The notes below the pieces were generated by a model. That model did not search any database and was not told the DNA's origin. It saw only the letters and a program-made list of their open reading frames with translations. A stretch of DNA of 64,000 bases, taken from NCBI RefSeq assembly GCF_000332275.1, contig NZ_CM001776.1, positions 124,001 through 188,000 of the forward strand. Direction: 5' to 3'. The position numbers and the translations under genes were made by a program. Source of the DNA: Synechococcus sp. PCC 7336 (GTDB taxonomy: Bacteria; Cyanobacteriota; Cyanobacteriia; Thermostichales; PCC-7336). Below, one piece after another: positions 1 through 9,798 of the stretch (position 1 is its first letter; each line of letters begins with the position of its first letter).

Positions 1-403
1 GTCGAACAGAGTTTGTTGCAATCGCAGACTTTGATGGGAAGTTTGGTTGCCCATTGGCCCCCGACCTAACCTCCCTCGTTCCCACTCGGATGCGAGTAGT
101 CTTGGTTCGCTTTTTATAGTGAATGTTTTGCAACAGATCTCATTTTGCAAAACGTTACAACACCTGGCGTTCGCGCTGGCAATAATGGGGAAAATTCACA
201 GGGGAAGACCCCTTCTAGCCTTTTTCTTTAGGTCAACAGAGAGGCGCTCTCGCCGATCGATGCACAATTCCATACACTAGAATTGCGTTCTACTTCCTCT
301 AGGGGCGTATTTGACAAATCTCGTCAAATATCTGGCTAGCCAGCTCATCAGTAAAGTTATTTCGCAACCGCTCTTGACTCTGTTTTTATCCGCGAGACTC
401 AGA
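1..403. other. non-coding left edge with a hairpin
   Basis: I see no convincing gene here. A 9-bp perfect inverted repeat (GTTTTGCAA at 125-133, TTGCAAAAC at 145-153, 11-nt loop) could be a terminator for a gene ending left of the window or an operator for the sensor gene to the right. An in-frame TTG at 311 would extend the next gene leftward, so the true boundary lies at 311 or 404. Confidence 0.4.
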
Positions 404-2443
404 ATGCAATGGGGGCTGCGATCGCTGCCTGTCCGTTTGATGTTGGCTTTTGCCGGACTGGCGATCGCTTCCATTAGCGCAGTCACCTATCTATCCGTCA
501 ATCGAGAGCGGCAGGCATTTCAGAGCCACCTGCAGCAGCAGGCAGATTTGCTGTTAGAAAGTCTCGAAGCAACCGCCTCCAATTCCTACGAGCAAGAGGA
601 TATTGATGCCTGGTACCGTATGATTCGGGCCTATATGGTGAGCGAATCGCCCACGTCTTTAAAGGGCACCATCTATGCTCCCAACGGAGAGACGCTCGCT
701 CAAACCAGCGAACACTCAGCCCAAATTCCGATTGGCCTGGAGGTGCTGCCAACAGGAACACCTGTCTATATCTGGAATGCCGAACATTTGACGGCCATTC
801 GCAAGACAACTCGCGATCGCACGCAGTTGGGAGCAGTTGCAGTGGAGCTGTCTACCGAACGCCTTGAAGACGACATCGAGACAGCCTGGCTCAATGCGCT
901 TAATGTTGCCTTCGGTGCTAGCACGATCAGTACTCTGTTGGCCCTCTTGCTCGGGCGCACCATCACCGGTCCACTCGGACGAATGGTGAAAGTGACCGAG
1001 CAAATTGCGGCAGGTGATTTCTCTCAGCGGCTGCCCCATCGCGGCGGCGGCTCGGAGTTGTCGGTGTTGGCGGGCTCGTTCAATGATATGGCCACCCAGC
1101 TACAAGACCTCATCGCCCGCAAGGGTGCCATTCTCAAATACGCCCCCGATCCAATTGTCACCTTTGACGCCGCAGGCTGCATCGTCGATTTCAATCCGGC
1201 TGCCGAGCAGGTTTTTGGCTGCAGTAGCGAGGCAGCTCTGGGGCGCTCCCTCGCCCGCTTGGTGCTTCCCTCCCCTTGGAAAGAGCAACTGGAAGCGGAC
1301 ATCGAGCGCGGCATTGGCGGAAATAGCCGCCAATTTCTCGATCGCCGCACGGAATTGCCTGCCATTCGTGCTGACGGCAGTCAGTTTCTCGTGGAGATGG
1401 CGATTAGTTTAATGACAGTTCGGGAAACTCCTCTCTACACCGCTACGTTCCGGGATATGACCGAACGCCGACAGGCGGAAGCCGCCCTGCAGGAGAGTGA
1501 GGCTCGATTTCGGCAAATTTTCCACAATGCTCCCATCGGTATTGCCACGATCGCCGCTCGCAACCAAAAAATTTTGCAGGTCAATCCCACTTGGTGCCAG
1601 ATTTTGGGCTACACGCCCTCGGAGTCGATGCAGTTAACGCTATCTGATGTGGCGGCTCCCGTTCGGGCTGGAGATCGGCAGCTTGCCGAAGCCACTCACT
1701 TCGCGATTGCGGGCGAGAACCTGCAACAGGAATGGCGCTTGGTGCGTCGAGACGGACAGGAAATTTGGGCCCTGGTGACGCTGACCGATTTACCGGCTGC
1801 CGATGGGGAACCGCCCGTTAGCTTGGCCATGCTGGAAGACATTACTCAACGCAAGCAGGTTGAGGCCAAATTGCGCCACGATGCCTTTCACGATGCCCTA
1901 ACGGGGTTGCCCAATCGCACGCTGTTGCTGGCGCGGTTGGAGCGTGCTTACACCCGCTATTGCCAGTATGGAGAGGGCCATGCATTTGCCTTGCTGTTTG
2001 TGGATTGCGATCGGTTTAAGGCTATCAACGATAACTTAGGTCACGATACTGGCGATCGCCTTTTAGTCGCATTGGCTCGCCGTCTAGAGGCGTGCGTGCG
2101 GGAAGGGGATACGGTCGCCCGCTTGGGGGGTGACGAATTTACGATTTTGCTGGAGCACGTTCGCGAGCTGGACGAAGGTTCTAGAGTGGCCGAACGAATC
2201 TTGGGGGAAATCGATTCTCCCTTTCAGATTGGCGAGCATCTGATTCACACCAGCGTCAGTGTCGGTGTTTTACCCAGCCGTAATGGATACACTTCGGCAG
2301 AAGCGATTTTGCGCGATGCCGATCGCGCCATGTATCGGGCTAAATCTCTCGGTCGCGACCAATATGCGGTTTTCGATGCCTCTTTTGAGGTTCGAGCGGC
2401 TAGCCTCGACTCTGAAACGCTTGAATCTCGACCTTTGAGTTGA
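404..2443 (+). CDS. membrane-bound diguanylate cyclase (HAMP-PAS-PAS-GGDEF)
   Basis: This is a predicted inner-membrane sensor that makes c-di-GMP from two GTP. The order is a short N-terminus, a membrane segment (about residues 10-29), an extracytoplasmic region to about 160, a second membrane segment (about 163-185), HAMP (186-240), two PAS domains (about 240-490) and a C-terminal GGDEF domain. The catalytic motif GGDEF is intact at 575-579. An RxxD inhibitory I-site (REGD, 566-569) lies five residues before it, so product feedback is expected. There is no EAL domain. I chose ATG 404 because the protein then begins just before the first membrane helix; an in-frame TTG at 311 would add 31 residues. 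The ligand of the extracytoplasmic domain cannot be inferred. Confidence 0.9.
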   Translation: MQWGLRSLPVRLMLAFAGLAIASISAVTYLSVNRERQAFQSHLQQQADLLLESLEATASNSYEQEDIDAWYRMIRAYMVSESPTSLKGTIYAPNGETLAQTSEHSAQIPIGLEVLPTGTPVYIWNAEHLTAIRKTTRDRTQLGAVAVELSTERLEDDIETAWLNALNVAFGASTISTLLALLLGRTITGPLGRMVKVTEQIAAGDFSQRLPHRGGGSELSVLAGSFNDMATQLQDLIARKGAILKYAPDPIVTFDAAGCIVDFNPAAEQVFGCSSEAALGRSLARLVLPSPWKEQLEADIERGIGGNSRQFLDRRTELPAIRADGSQFLVEMAISLMTVRETPLYTATFRDMTERRQAEAALQESEARFRQIFHNAPIGIATIAARNQKILQVNPTWCQILGYTPSESMQLTLSDVAAPVRAGDRQLAEATHFAIAGENLQQEWRLVRRDGQEIWALVTLTDLPAADGEPPVSLAMLEDITQRKQVEAKLRHDAFHDALTGLPNRTLLLARLERAYTRYCQYGEGHAFALLFVDCDRFKAINDNLGHDTGDRLLVALARRLEACVREGDTVARLGGDEFTILLEHVRELDEGSRVAERILGEIDSPFQIGEHLIHTSVSVGVLPSRNGYTSAEAILRDADRAMYRAKSLGRDQYAVFDASFEVRAASLDSETLESRPLS

Positions 2444-2540
2444 GGGATTTGTTCTCATTCTCAGTTGTCTTTGCAGCAGGTATCCCTCTGGGCAGAGTAG
2501 TATTGGAGCAAGGAGCACGCTTTAGGGAGGAACACAATCG

Positions 2541-3308
2541 ATGGGAATGTTCGATCGGGTTAGTCGGATTTTACGCGGCAACATCAATTCGATGATCGAT
2601 AAGGCGGAAGACCCGAAAGTTGTGCTCGATCAGGCGATTCGCGACATGGTCGAGGAGCAGGTGAAAGTGCGCCAGGGGGTGGCCAAGGCGATCGCTGCCC
2701 AAAAGAACTTGCAGCGGCAGTACGCGCAGGCGAAAGAAAATGCGGCCAAGTGGCAGGAGCGGGCCAAGCTGGCCTTGAGTAAAGGGGAGGAAGCCCTAGC
2801 TCGGGAAGCGCTGGTGAGTAAGAACCGTCACGAAGAGTCGGCGGCGGGGGTAAAGCAGCAGCTCGATAGCCAGAGTACGCAGGTGGCGTCGCTAAAAAGC
2901 AGCTTAATGAAGCTGGAAAGCAAAATTTCTGAGGCGAAGGCCCGCCGCAATATGTTGGTGGCGCGGGCGCAGTCGGCCAAAGCCACCCAACAAATCAACG
3001 AAACCCTCGGTCGAGTGAGCACCGACTCTGCCTTCTCAGCCTTCGATCGGATGGAAGAAAAGGTGAATATGTTAGAGGCAGAATCTTCGGCGGTGGGCGA
3101 ACTGTTCACGGATTCGTTGGAAGGTCAGTTTGCTGCTTTGGAAGCAGAAGGGGGCGATATCGAGGGGGAATTGGCGGCAATGAAAGCGCAGATGGCGCTC
3201 GAAAGTGGCGAAACCCAAGCGGCGCTGCCGGAGGGAGACAGTCCTAAAGTAGAAACACAAGCAGATGCGGAGTTAGAAGCTTTGCGGGCCGAGATCGATA
3301 AGCTATAG
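2541..3308 (+). CDS. vipp1: VIPP1/IM30 (PspA family) membrane-remodelling protein
   Basis: This is a 255-residue, almost wholly helical protein with the PspA/IM30 start MGMFDRVSRILRGNINSMID, which is the amphipathic membrane-binding helix, followed by long charged coiled-coil helices. Family members form rings and spirals that protect and build thylakoid and plasma membranes. Compared with PspA it keeps an extra C-terminal stretch ending in a short helix (about 225-255), which is characteristic of VIPP1 in cyanobacteria and chloroplasts. A strong Shine-Dalgarno (AGGGAGG, about 2524-2530) precedes the ATG. It stands as a single gene between the GGDEF sensor and a membrane protein. Confidence 0.93.
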   Translation: MGMFDRVSRILRGNINSMIDKAEDPKVVLDQAIRDMVEEQVKVRQGVAKAIAAQKNLQRQYAQAKENAAKWQERAKLALSKGEEALAREALVSKNRHEESAAGVKQQLDSQSTQVASLKSSLMKLESKISEAKARRNMLVARAQSAKATQQINETLGRVSTDSAFSAFDRMEEKVNMLEAESSAVGELFTDSLEGQFAALEAEGGDIEGELAAMKAQMALESGETQAALPEGDSPKVETQADAELEALRAEIDKL

Positions 3309-3323
3309 CGATCGCGAACAGTT

Positions 3324-4691
3324 GTGAAAGGGATGCTGGCGCATGAAGGCGATCGCCCTATGAAGGCTGCTGAAGGGGCGGGATCGTCTCTGGCGGTATC
3401 GCCTTTGCGAATCCTGTTGAATGTTTGGGAACAGCGAGATGAATGGTTGCTGGCGGCAATGGTATTGCTGCCAGTCAGTTTGTTGGGATCGGGGTTACTG
3501 TTGGTTGTGGGGTCGGGATTGGCGATCGTAGCTGCGGGCTGGAAGCGCGATCGCCGCTTCGATCGGGCTTTGATGATTGTGGCGGCGGTGCTGTTGGGGG
3601 TGACAGCAGCGGCAGGGACTGGCAAAAGTTGGTTGGGGCTGGCGAACTACCTTCCCTTTATGGGGGGATTTGCGCTTGTCAGTCAGGTGTTGCGATCGCG
3701 GCGGCAGATACGGCGGTTTTTGCTGGCGTTGGTGGCGGGCAGTTGGGGGTTTTCGATTTTTGGCTGGGGCCAGGTGATGTGGGGCTGGTCGTTTCGGTTT
3801 GTGACTTGGGGGTCGCTGATTCACGTCAAGCTGGTTGGCATTCATGCGCCGCGCCCGACATCGGTGTTTGAGAATCCGAATGGATTGGCGATTTTGTTGT
3901 TGATGGTGTTGGCGATCGCCTGGGGATTGTGGTGCGATCGCGACGAGGGCTCGGAGGGGGGTCGAGATCGCTGGGTAGAGCAGGTCATTTTGGCGGGAGC
4001 GATGGGGTTGGGGGGGCCGCTGTTGGTTTTGACGGAGTCGCGCAATGGTTGGTTGGTGGCTCTGTTGGCGTTGGGATCGGTTTTAGTGCTGATGCGGCGG
4101 TGGCGGTGGGTGGCTCTGCTGGGGGTAGTGGCAATGGTGCCGGTGGGGGCAGCGGCGAATTTGCTGGGGTTGCGGTGGATTGTGCCGTCGTTTGTGTGGC
4201 AGCGGTTGCTGGCCTCACTCGATCCGAATTCGGTGGCGTTTGAGTCGATGGTGTCCCGTTGGGATGGGTGGGTGTTTGCTTTTCAGATGTGGCGGGAGCG
4301 GCCTCTAACGGGCTGGGGGTGGCAGAGTTTTGCCGATCGCTGGGCAGCACAGGTGCCGCCGCCGGAGGTGCCATTGTTTCACGCGCACAATATTTATTTG
4401 TCTCTGGCGGCTGAGGGGGGATTGTTGGCGTTGGGGGCGTTTGGACTGGTGTGGGGCTGGACGTTGTGGCGGGGTTGGCAAGCTTGGCGCTGGGAGCGGC
4501 GGGCCGGGGCTGGCGGTTTTTTGCTGTTGGGGGTGAACGTGGCGCTGGGGGCGTATTTTGTGGCGGGGCTGTTGGATGCGGCGTTTTTTGACGGGCGCTT
4601 GAATGTAATGGTGTGGATGGTGTTGGCGGTGGCGAATAGTTATTGGCGCTGGTTGAAGGGTGGGGGCGATCGGGCTGAATTGACGAAGTGA
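3324..4691 (+). CDS. O-antigen ligase / IctB-type polytopic membrane protein
   Basis: This is a 455-residue hydrophobic protein with about 10-12 membrane segments. The conserved Wzy_C/O-antigen-ligase core is visible: TESRNGW in the middle, then RPLTGWGWQSF and HAHNIYLSLAAEGG before the last helices. Wzy_C proteins polymerise or ligate lipid-linked glycans. Cyanobacterial members are often annotated IctB because of an old proposal of inorganic carbon transport, and the sequence does not decide between these roles. The GTG at 3324 starts only 15 bp after vipp1; in-frame ATGs at 3333 and 3360 are alternatives. None has a clear Shine-Dalgarno, so the start is uncertain. The third codon positions are very G-rich, which opens long false frames on the other strand. 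Confidence 0.8.
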   Translation: MKGMLAHEGDRPMKAAEGAGSSLAVSPLRILLNVWEQRDEWLLAAMVLLPVSLLGSGLLLVVGSGLAIVAAGWKRDRRFDRALMIVAAVLLGVTAAAGTGKSWLGLANYLPFMGGFALVSQVLRSRRQIRRFLLALVAGSWGFSIFGWGQVMWGWSFRFVTWGSLIHVKLVGIHAPRPTSVFENPNGLAILLLMVLAIAWGLWCDRDEGSEGGRDRWVEQVILAGAMGLGGPLLVLTESRNGWLVALLALGSVLVLMRRWRWVALLGVVAMVPVGAAANLLGLRWIVPSFVWQRLLASLDPNSVAFESMVSRWDGWVFAFQMWRERPLTGWGWQSFADRWAAQVPPPEVPLFHAHNIYLSLAAEGGLLALGAFGLVWGWTLWRGWQAWRWERRAGAGGFLLLGVNVALGAYFVAGLLDAAFFDGRLNVMVWMVLAVANSYWRWLKGGGDRAELTK

Positions 4692-4704
4692 AGTGAAGAT
4701 CGTG

Positions 4705-4768
4705 CCCGATCTCAATAACGTCCGATCTCAATAACGCCCGATCTCAATAACGCCCGATCTCAAACAAA
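4705..4768. repeat. four 16-bp tandem repeats
   Basis: There are four consecutive units of CCCGATCTCAATAACG at 4705, 4721, 4737 and 4753. The second unit begins with T and the fourth ends differently. They fill the gap between two convergent genes. No stem-loop with a T tract is evident, so this looks like a minisatellite rather than a terminator. Confidence 0.8.
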
Positions 4769-4770
4769 GC

Positions 4771-7700
4771 CTACGTGGATAGCGCTTTACTCTCAGCAGT
4801 AGACTCAGTGGCTTCCGCCGAGATGGAGAGTGCTTGGCGCGATTGATGTTTGTCAGTTTCTCGTAGGCGCTGACTGAGAAATCGACAGATTTCCAAGATG
4901 ATATGGGGGCGTTGGGCGATCAGGCTGAGGAAGCGGCTTTTTCCCAGCTTGAGCAAGGTACAATCTGCAATCGCGATCGCGCCATTCCAACGAGGGGCAT
5001 CGTCGAATAGGGCCACCTCGCCAAAATACTGGCCTTGCGTCAGTTGCTCGATCTCGCGGGGAATGCCGCCAATGTCTTTGATCGACTGCACGCTACCGTC
5101 AGCAATGATGTAGAGATGCGTGCCCCAGTCACCTTCGGCGAAAATGGTTTCCCCCGCCAGTGCTTGAGTCTGCTCCAGGCTTTTATCGATTAGCAGCAAC
5201 TCATCGAGGGAAAGGTTCTTGAACAGTGGCACGTTTTTTAGCAATAGCAATCGGTTCATGGCAGTATTCGCAGGCGAAGTTGGTGGATCGTTCTCGCCAA
5301 AAATTTGGCTGGCGATCTGTTTGACAAAGGGGTCGGGATCGTTCACTAGTGCCGATGGCACTGTCGAAAGGGCAATCAGAGCACCGGTTCTGAGCCAGCG
5401 ATCTTTGGACTCCAGAGCCTCCAGCAAAAGTCGGTAGCCTTTCGTACGGAGCCATTGGGGCGTAGCTTTAACGCGATCGGAAGTGGGTTTGGAGGCATCC
5501 TGCACTTCTTCTAATAATGGCATCAATGGCATGACAAATCGGCGGTGAGGGAGGGAGGCCAGTGCTTCGAGAGCGTTCTCCAATTCGCTGCGATCGCCGA
5601 TCGCCAAGAGTCGATTGACGGTGTTAACGGTACGAGCGTGCCCCAGAGCCGAGAGAACGTACAGCACTTTTTGAATCGAGCGATCGTGATAGTCGGCGAT
5701 CGCCGCTCTGAATGGCTGCCACCTCGGATCGTTGCTGGGAATTTGCTGCTGCCACTTGCGGGTGCGAGCCAGTTGCTTATAGATGGGAGCTAGGTGATCG
5801 AACAGCAAGTTGCTGGCATATCGGGTGCGTACCGAGCCAATAGCCGCGATGGCTGTGTCGACAACCTCGTCCTGCGGAGCCGCGAGATGCTCTTTTGCAA
5901 CCGCTAAACCGGGACGGCCGTAGGCGGCTAAAGTCTTGGCGACTCGCTGGCGTACCCGTGGGTCCGGATCGCCCAGACTAGCGCCAATAGCAGCCAGTTG
6001 CTGCGGGCAACCTGTCACCCGCAGCAGATCGAAGGCGGCCATTCGGACCATCGGATCGGGATGGTCTAGCTTGGCGCTAGCAATAGCAGCAATCGCTGTG
6101 TCGCCGCTTTGTGTTAGCGGCAGCAGGGCCTCCAAACCAGCCTGAATAACATCTGCGCTGGATTGAGTCAGAATCACCTCGGGAATGAGGGAAGATAGGG
6201 ATGGTTTGTTGCTGTAGGCAACGATGCGAGTGATGATTCGCGCTGTGGTGCCATCGAGTTCGCTAGGCCAAGTTGGCTCGGACGCGGGATCGGTAAGGGT
6301 TTGTGCAACAGCTCCCAGTACTTGTAACTCCTGCTGCGGACTTTCCAGCCAAGTCTCGATCTGTTCTCGACTGGGCCGATATTGATTAATCAGCAAAAGC
6401 TCGAGCGCAAAGGCTTGCAAGGCAGGATTTTGCAGTTGCTGCTGGAAGTGTCCGAGGAGGTTGGAGCAGTCGCTAAAAAGGGCGATCGCTTTCCCGTAAA
6501 CCTGAGTATCTGCCTCGGGGATCGACGCCTCTACCTCGGTCAAAAACTCCTCTGGCTGGTTCATTCTGGCTGCCAATTCTAAGCCCTTGAGCTGGGTGTA
6601 TCGGTCTCGGTCAGTCAGCAGGGCTCGCACAGCCTCTCTAGACTGGGGCGATAGCGGAATGGCATAGGTGTCAAACTCGTCTAGATTGATGCTATTGGAG
6701 CGAATCATCTCCTCGAGGCCGCTGGCATAGAGCTGCCCCATCGGGAGCCGCAGCAACAGCAGTATCCCCGTCAGCCCCGCGACGAGCCAAGTAATCTGTA
6801 TTAGGCTCAGATGGACTTCGCACAGCCACAACATCGCTCCGGCCAATGTCAGTCCGATGGCATAGATAAAGCCGTCACTGAGGACTCGAATACGACCGAT
6901 AAATTCGCGCGGGATAGCGTTGTAGTTGAGTTGATGAACGGGGAGGTTGATCGCCTTGTAGAGTGCGTCACCGTTGATATGCAAGCCGATCGCCGCCGAC
7001 AAACCAAAATGAGTCCCCAGCCCTAGAACGCTCGCCAATGTTGTCAGCGGATAGATCGGATTCAGTCGGGCTACGCCCAAAGTGCTCAACAGGGGCCGCG
7101 TTATTCCATAAATTACAGCGATTTGCACCACACTGATGGGTATGCGCATGAAGCCCAAGAAGCTGGTCAGGGCGCGATCGTTAAAGTTGTCTCCATAGAT
7201 GTTGAACCAGAGAAACTCAGAGCTGATGTAAATAATGACTAGCAAGAAGCTACTACCGGCCAGAAACAGCGCTAATGGATGGCGTTGCACTAGGTCGGGA
7301 AATGTTTGCAAGGAATCTAGGATGCCGGTAGACCGATCCGATTGAGTCGCAGTCAACTGACGTTGAGAACGGCCTAAGTACAGTAACTGGGCAATAGCGA
7401 TCGCAAATAGGATGGGCAGACACAACAATAAGTCTCCCGTCCCGAAAAAGTGGGACAGCAGAGTCGTTAGTCCTCCCCCCAACAACGTTCCTACCGCTTG
7501 GGCAATACTGATATGAGGGGCGTACCGTTTGTATTCCAGAGTTGTGAAGTAGTCAGTCAGTAAGCTGGGATACAGGACGTTATTGTGAAAGTCCCATTGA
7601 AAGAAAACAGCAATCAGCAGAATGTAGTAAACGTAGAGGGAGTCTTGTGCCAGCAGCAAGCGTAGCCCGAGCGCGATAAAAATGGAACCCAGCAGTACGG

Positions 7701-7947
7701 CCCGAAAGAGTTGGGGACGACTGTAACGGTCTACTACCTGCGAAAATAAGACGTAAGCAGGTATCGAACATCCCCCTATCAGTACAAAAGCCTGCGGCAG
7801 ACAGTCTGCCCCTACATAGCTGACAAAGAGGGAGTTGCCGATCGCCATGCTCAAGACGCAGTAGACCGGCACCGTTGCAGCTAAAAGCCACAATTGAATC
7901 AGCCGATTTGGCAAGACTTGGGTCCACTCGAGTCTAGTCAGTTGCAC
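4771..7947 (-). CDS. NTT-like transporter fused to HEAT repeats and a cNMP-binding domain
   Basis: This 1058-residue protein has three parts. Residues about 1-420 form roughly 12 membrane helices resembling the ATP/ADP (Npt/NTT) translocase family, including a DFHNNVLYPSLLTDYF segment. Residues about 430-890 are HEAT-like helical repeats. Residues about 905-1040 are a cyclic-nucleotide-binding domain with GEVALFDDAPRWNGA, in which the phosphate-binding Arg is kept. The architecture suggests a membrane carrier whose activity is gated by a cytosolic nucleotide sensor; that is inference and the substrate is unknown. NTT-HEAT fusions exist in several bacterial phyla and some lack proven nucleotide transport. 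The gene is followed 66 bp upstream by the MFS gene on the same strand, so the two may be co-transcribed. Confidence 0.8.
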   Translation of the reverse strand: MQLTRLEWTQVLPNRLIQLWLLAATVPVYCVLSMAIGNSLFVSYVGADCLPQAFVLIGGCSIPAYVLFSQVVDRYSRPQLFRAVLLGSIFIALGLRLLLAQDSLYVYYILLIAVFFQWDFHNNVLYPSLLTDYFTTLEYKRYAPHISIAQAVGTLLGGGLTTLLSHFFGTGDLLLCLPILFAIAIAQLLYLGRSQRQLTATQSDRSTGILDSLQTFPDLVQRHPLALFLAGSSFLLVIIYISSEFLWFNIYGDNFNDRALTSFLGFMRIPISVVQIAVIYGITRPLLSTLGVARLNPIYPLTTLASVLGLGTHFGLSAAIGLHINGDALYKAINLPVHQLNYNAIPREFIGRIRVLSDGFIYAIGLTLAGAMLWLCEVHLSLIQITWLVAGLTGILLLLRLPMGQLYASGLEEMIRSNSINLDEFDTYAIPLSPQSREAVRALLTDRDRYTQLKGLELAARMNQPEEFLTEVEASIPEADTQVYGKAIALFSDCSNLLGHFQQQLQNPALQAFALELLLINQYRPSREQIETWLESPQQELQVLGAVAQTLTDPASEPTWPSELDGTTARIITRIVAYSNKPSLSSLIPEVILTQSSADVIQAGLEALLPLTQSGDTAIAAIASAKLDHPDPMVRMAAFDLLRVTGCPQQLAAIGASLGDPDPRVRQRVAKTLAAYGRPGLAVAKEHLAAPQDEVVDTAIAAIGSVRTRYASNLLFDHLAPIYKQLARTRKWQQQIPSNDPRWQPFRAAIADYHDRSIQKVLYVLSALGHARTVNTVNRLLAIGDRSELENALEALASLPHRRFVMPLMPLLEEVQDASKPTSDRVKATPQWLRTKGYRLLLEALESKDRWLRTGALIALSTVPSALVNDPDPFVKQIASQIFGENDPPTSPANTAMNRLLLLKNVPLFKNLSLDELLLIDKSLEQTQALAGETIFAEGDWGTHLYIIADGSVQSIKDIGGIPREIEQLTQGQYFGEVALFDDAPRWNGAIAIADCTLLKLGKSRFLSLIAQRPHIILEICRFLSQRLRETDKHQSRQALSISAEATESTAESKALST

Positions 7948-8013
7948 GTATACCCTCGGTGTCTGAAATCAGTTAGTCAGTCAACTGGCAAAAGATCGAT
8001 CCTAATGGGTTTT

Positions 8014-9483
8014 CTATAAAGATGATGGCAGAGGACTATCGCTTGCCTCCTCTGTATCTTCCCGGTCTTCCTCTGATTGAGGTGGGATGTCGGATTGAGC
8101 GACAGAGAGATCGGCAAGAGAGCTGACAGGTGCCTGTACGAACAACGTTAGGACAGCGGCCACCAGCAAAAAGCCACCGCCAACCACGACAGCCATCAGC
8201 CGATCGTCATGGAGTAGGTATTTCATCACCCAACCGAAGGCAAGGGAAACGCCGATTTCGGGCAGCACGATAAAGAAGTTAAAGATGCCCTGATAAATTC
8301 CACGCTGCTGCGTTGGAATTGCGTAAGTCAATATGGCGTAAGGAATAGACTGCGCGCTAGCCCAGGCCATGCCAAACCCCACCATCGATAGCAAGAGTAG
8401 CAAGGGCCGGTGAACGAACAGCAGCACCATTAAACTGAGGCCGCCGCAGACCAAACAAATGCTGTGAACAACTTTTCGGCTGATACGGCGAGTCAGGAGG
8501 GGGAGCAGGAATGAAAAGCCGATGCAAACTGCATTGAAGGCGGCAAAGCAGAGACCGGCCCACTCAATGCCCTCGTTATATAACGCCGAACTAATATCCT
8601 CTGCTCCGAAAATATTGTGGGCTACCGCTGGTGGAAAGTAGATAAAAAAGCAGAAAATCCCCAGCCAGGTAAACAGTTGCACTCGAGCGAGTTGCTGCAT
8701 TGTGGTTGGCATGTCGCCTAGGGCGCGCCAAGTCTCTTGCAAGCTGTTCCAGAGACCGCCCCGCTCTTCTTGAAGCCGCTCGAATCGGTCCAAGTTCTTG
8801 GGCGGACGTTCGGGGGTAGTGACGATCGTCCACAAAATTGTGCTGAGAAACAATACGGCCCCGAGGTAAAACGACAGCTCGACGGTTAGTGGGACGCGTC
8901 GCACGGCGTTAGTAGCGGGATCGACAGAAAAGAAGTGGTTGAGGAGCCAAGGCATACTGGAGGCTGCGATCGCTCCTATCCCCACCATCACGCTCTGCAT
9001 CGTAAACCCCTGCGTCCGCTGCTCTTTGGGCAATAGGTCGCCCACAAAAGCTCGAAACGGCACCATGCTCACGTTCGCACTTGTATCCAAGAGCCACAGC
9101 AGCCCCGCAGCCATCCACAATGCCGAGCAGCGCGGCATCGAGATCAGCGCAATGGATGCCAAAATGGCTCCCACTAGTAAATAGGGGCGTCTGCGCCCCA
9201 GCGGTCCCCAAGTGTAGTCGCTCAGGTTGCCCACAATAGGCTGCACCACCAATCCGGTTAGCGGTGCTGCCAACCACAAGATCGGAATTTCATCGGCCCC
9301 CGCACCCAAGTGCTCGAAAATGGAGCTCATATTGGCCATCTGCAAGCCCCAGCCAAATTGAATGCCCAGAAAACCAACATTCATATTCCACAGCTCGGAG
9401 AGAGCAAACTCTGGCTTGGGGGGAGTGCCCGCAGCCGTTTCGGTCGGCTGAGACTCAGTCAAGTCCGAATTCATGTCCGTCAT
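8014..9483 (-). CDS. MFS permease, SLC45/sugar-transporter-like
   Basis: This is a 489-residue major facilitator with 12 predicted membrane segments. The conserved loop between helices 2 and 3 is present as GNLSDYTWGPLGRRRPYL, typical of the GPH/SLC45-like branch that moves sugars with cations. Both termini are hydrophilic and cytosolic; the C-terminal tail is acidic. ATGs at 9483 and 9474 are both possible starts. It lies directly upstream of the NTT-HEAT-cNMP gene in the same direction. The substrate cannot be predicted. Confidence 0.85.
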   Translation of the reverse strand: MTDMNSDLTESQPTETAAGTPPKPEFALSELWNMNVGFLGIQFGWGLQMANMSSIFEHLGAGADEIPILWLAAPLTGLVVQPIVGNLSDYTWGPLGRRRPYLLVGAILASIALISMPRCSALWMAAGLLWLLDTSANVSMVPFRAFVGDLLPKEQRTQGFTMQSVMVGIGAIAASSMPWLLNHFFSVDPATNAVRRVPLTVELSFYLGAVLFLSTILWTIVTTPERPPKNLDRFERLQEERGGLWNSLQETWRALGDMPTTMQQLARVQLFTWLGIFCFFIYFPPAVAHNIFGAEDISSALYNEGIEWAGLCFAAFNAVCIGFSFLLPLLTRRISRKVVHSICLVCGGLSLMVLLFVHRPLLLLLSMVGFGMAWASAQSIPYAILTYAIPTQQRGIYQGIFNFFIVLPEIGVSLAFGWVMKYLLHDDRLMAVVVGGGFLLVAAVLTLFVQAPVSSLADLSVAQSDIPPQSEEDREDTEEASDSPLPSSL

Positions 9484-9701
9484 GCTCTAAAGTTGCCCCA
9501 GTATTTGCAAAACCGTGTTGCTTCTATATGTTAGTTGCCTTGTTTGCTGCTAAGTTGCTAGCAAGCTTCTCCGCCCACCCACGTTACTACCATTTCACGG
9601 GCCAATTGCAAGAGGGGTGGATTCATCAAGGCAAACCTGTAGCGATTATAGACAGATGGCTCTCTCAAGCCGTACTGCACCCGAACCTTCGACTGACCAA
9701 T

Positions 9702-9762
9702 CTTAGAGTATGGCGTCTTAGAATTATGGAGTCTTAGAATATGGAGTCTTAGAATATGGAGC
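9702..9762. repeat. 15-bp tandem repeats running into the tRNA remnant
   Basis: Four units of about 15 bp (CTTAGAATATGGAGT and close variants) start at 9702, 9717, 9733 and 9748. The last unit merges with the tRNA-Ala 3' fragment that starts at 9756; ATGGAGCTTAG in the tRNA is nearly the repeat unit. The array therefore looks like a slippage product of the attachment-site end. Confidence 0.7.
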
Positions 9763-9798
9763 TTAGCGGACTCGAACCGCTGACCCCTTCAATGCCAT

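Noticed and set aside
3985-4731. 248-codon Pro/Thr-rich frame on the minus strand
   Set aside because: It is the antisense shadow of the G-rich O-antigen-ligase-like gene and has no ribosome-binding site.
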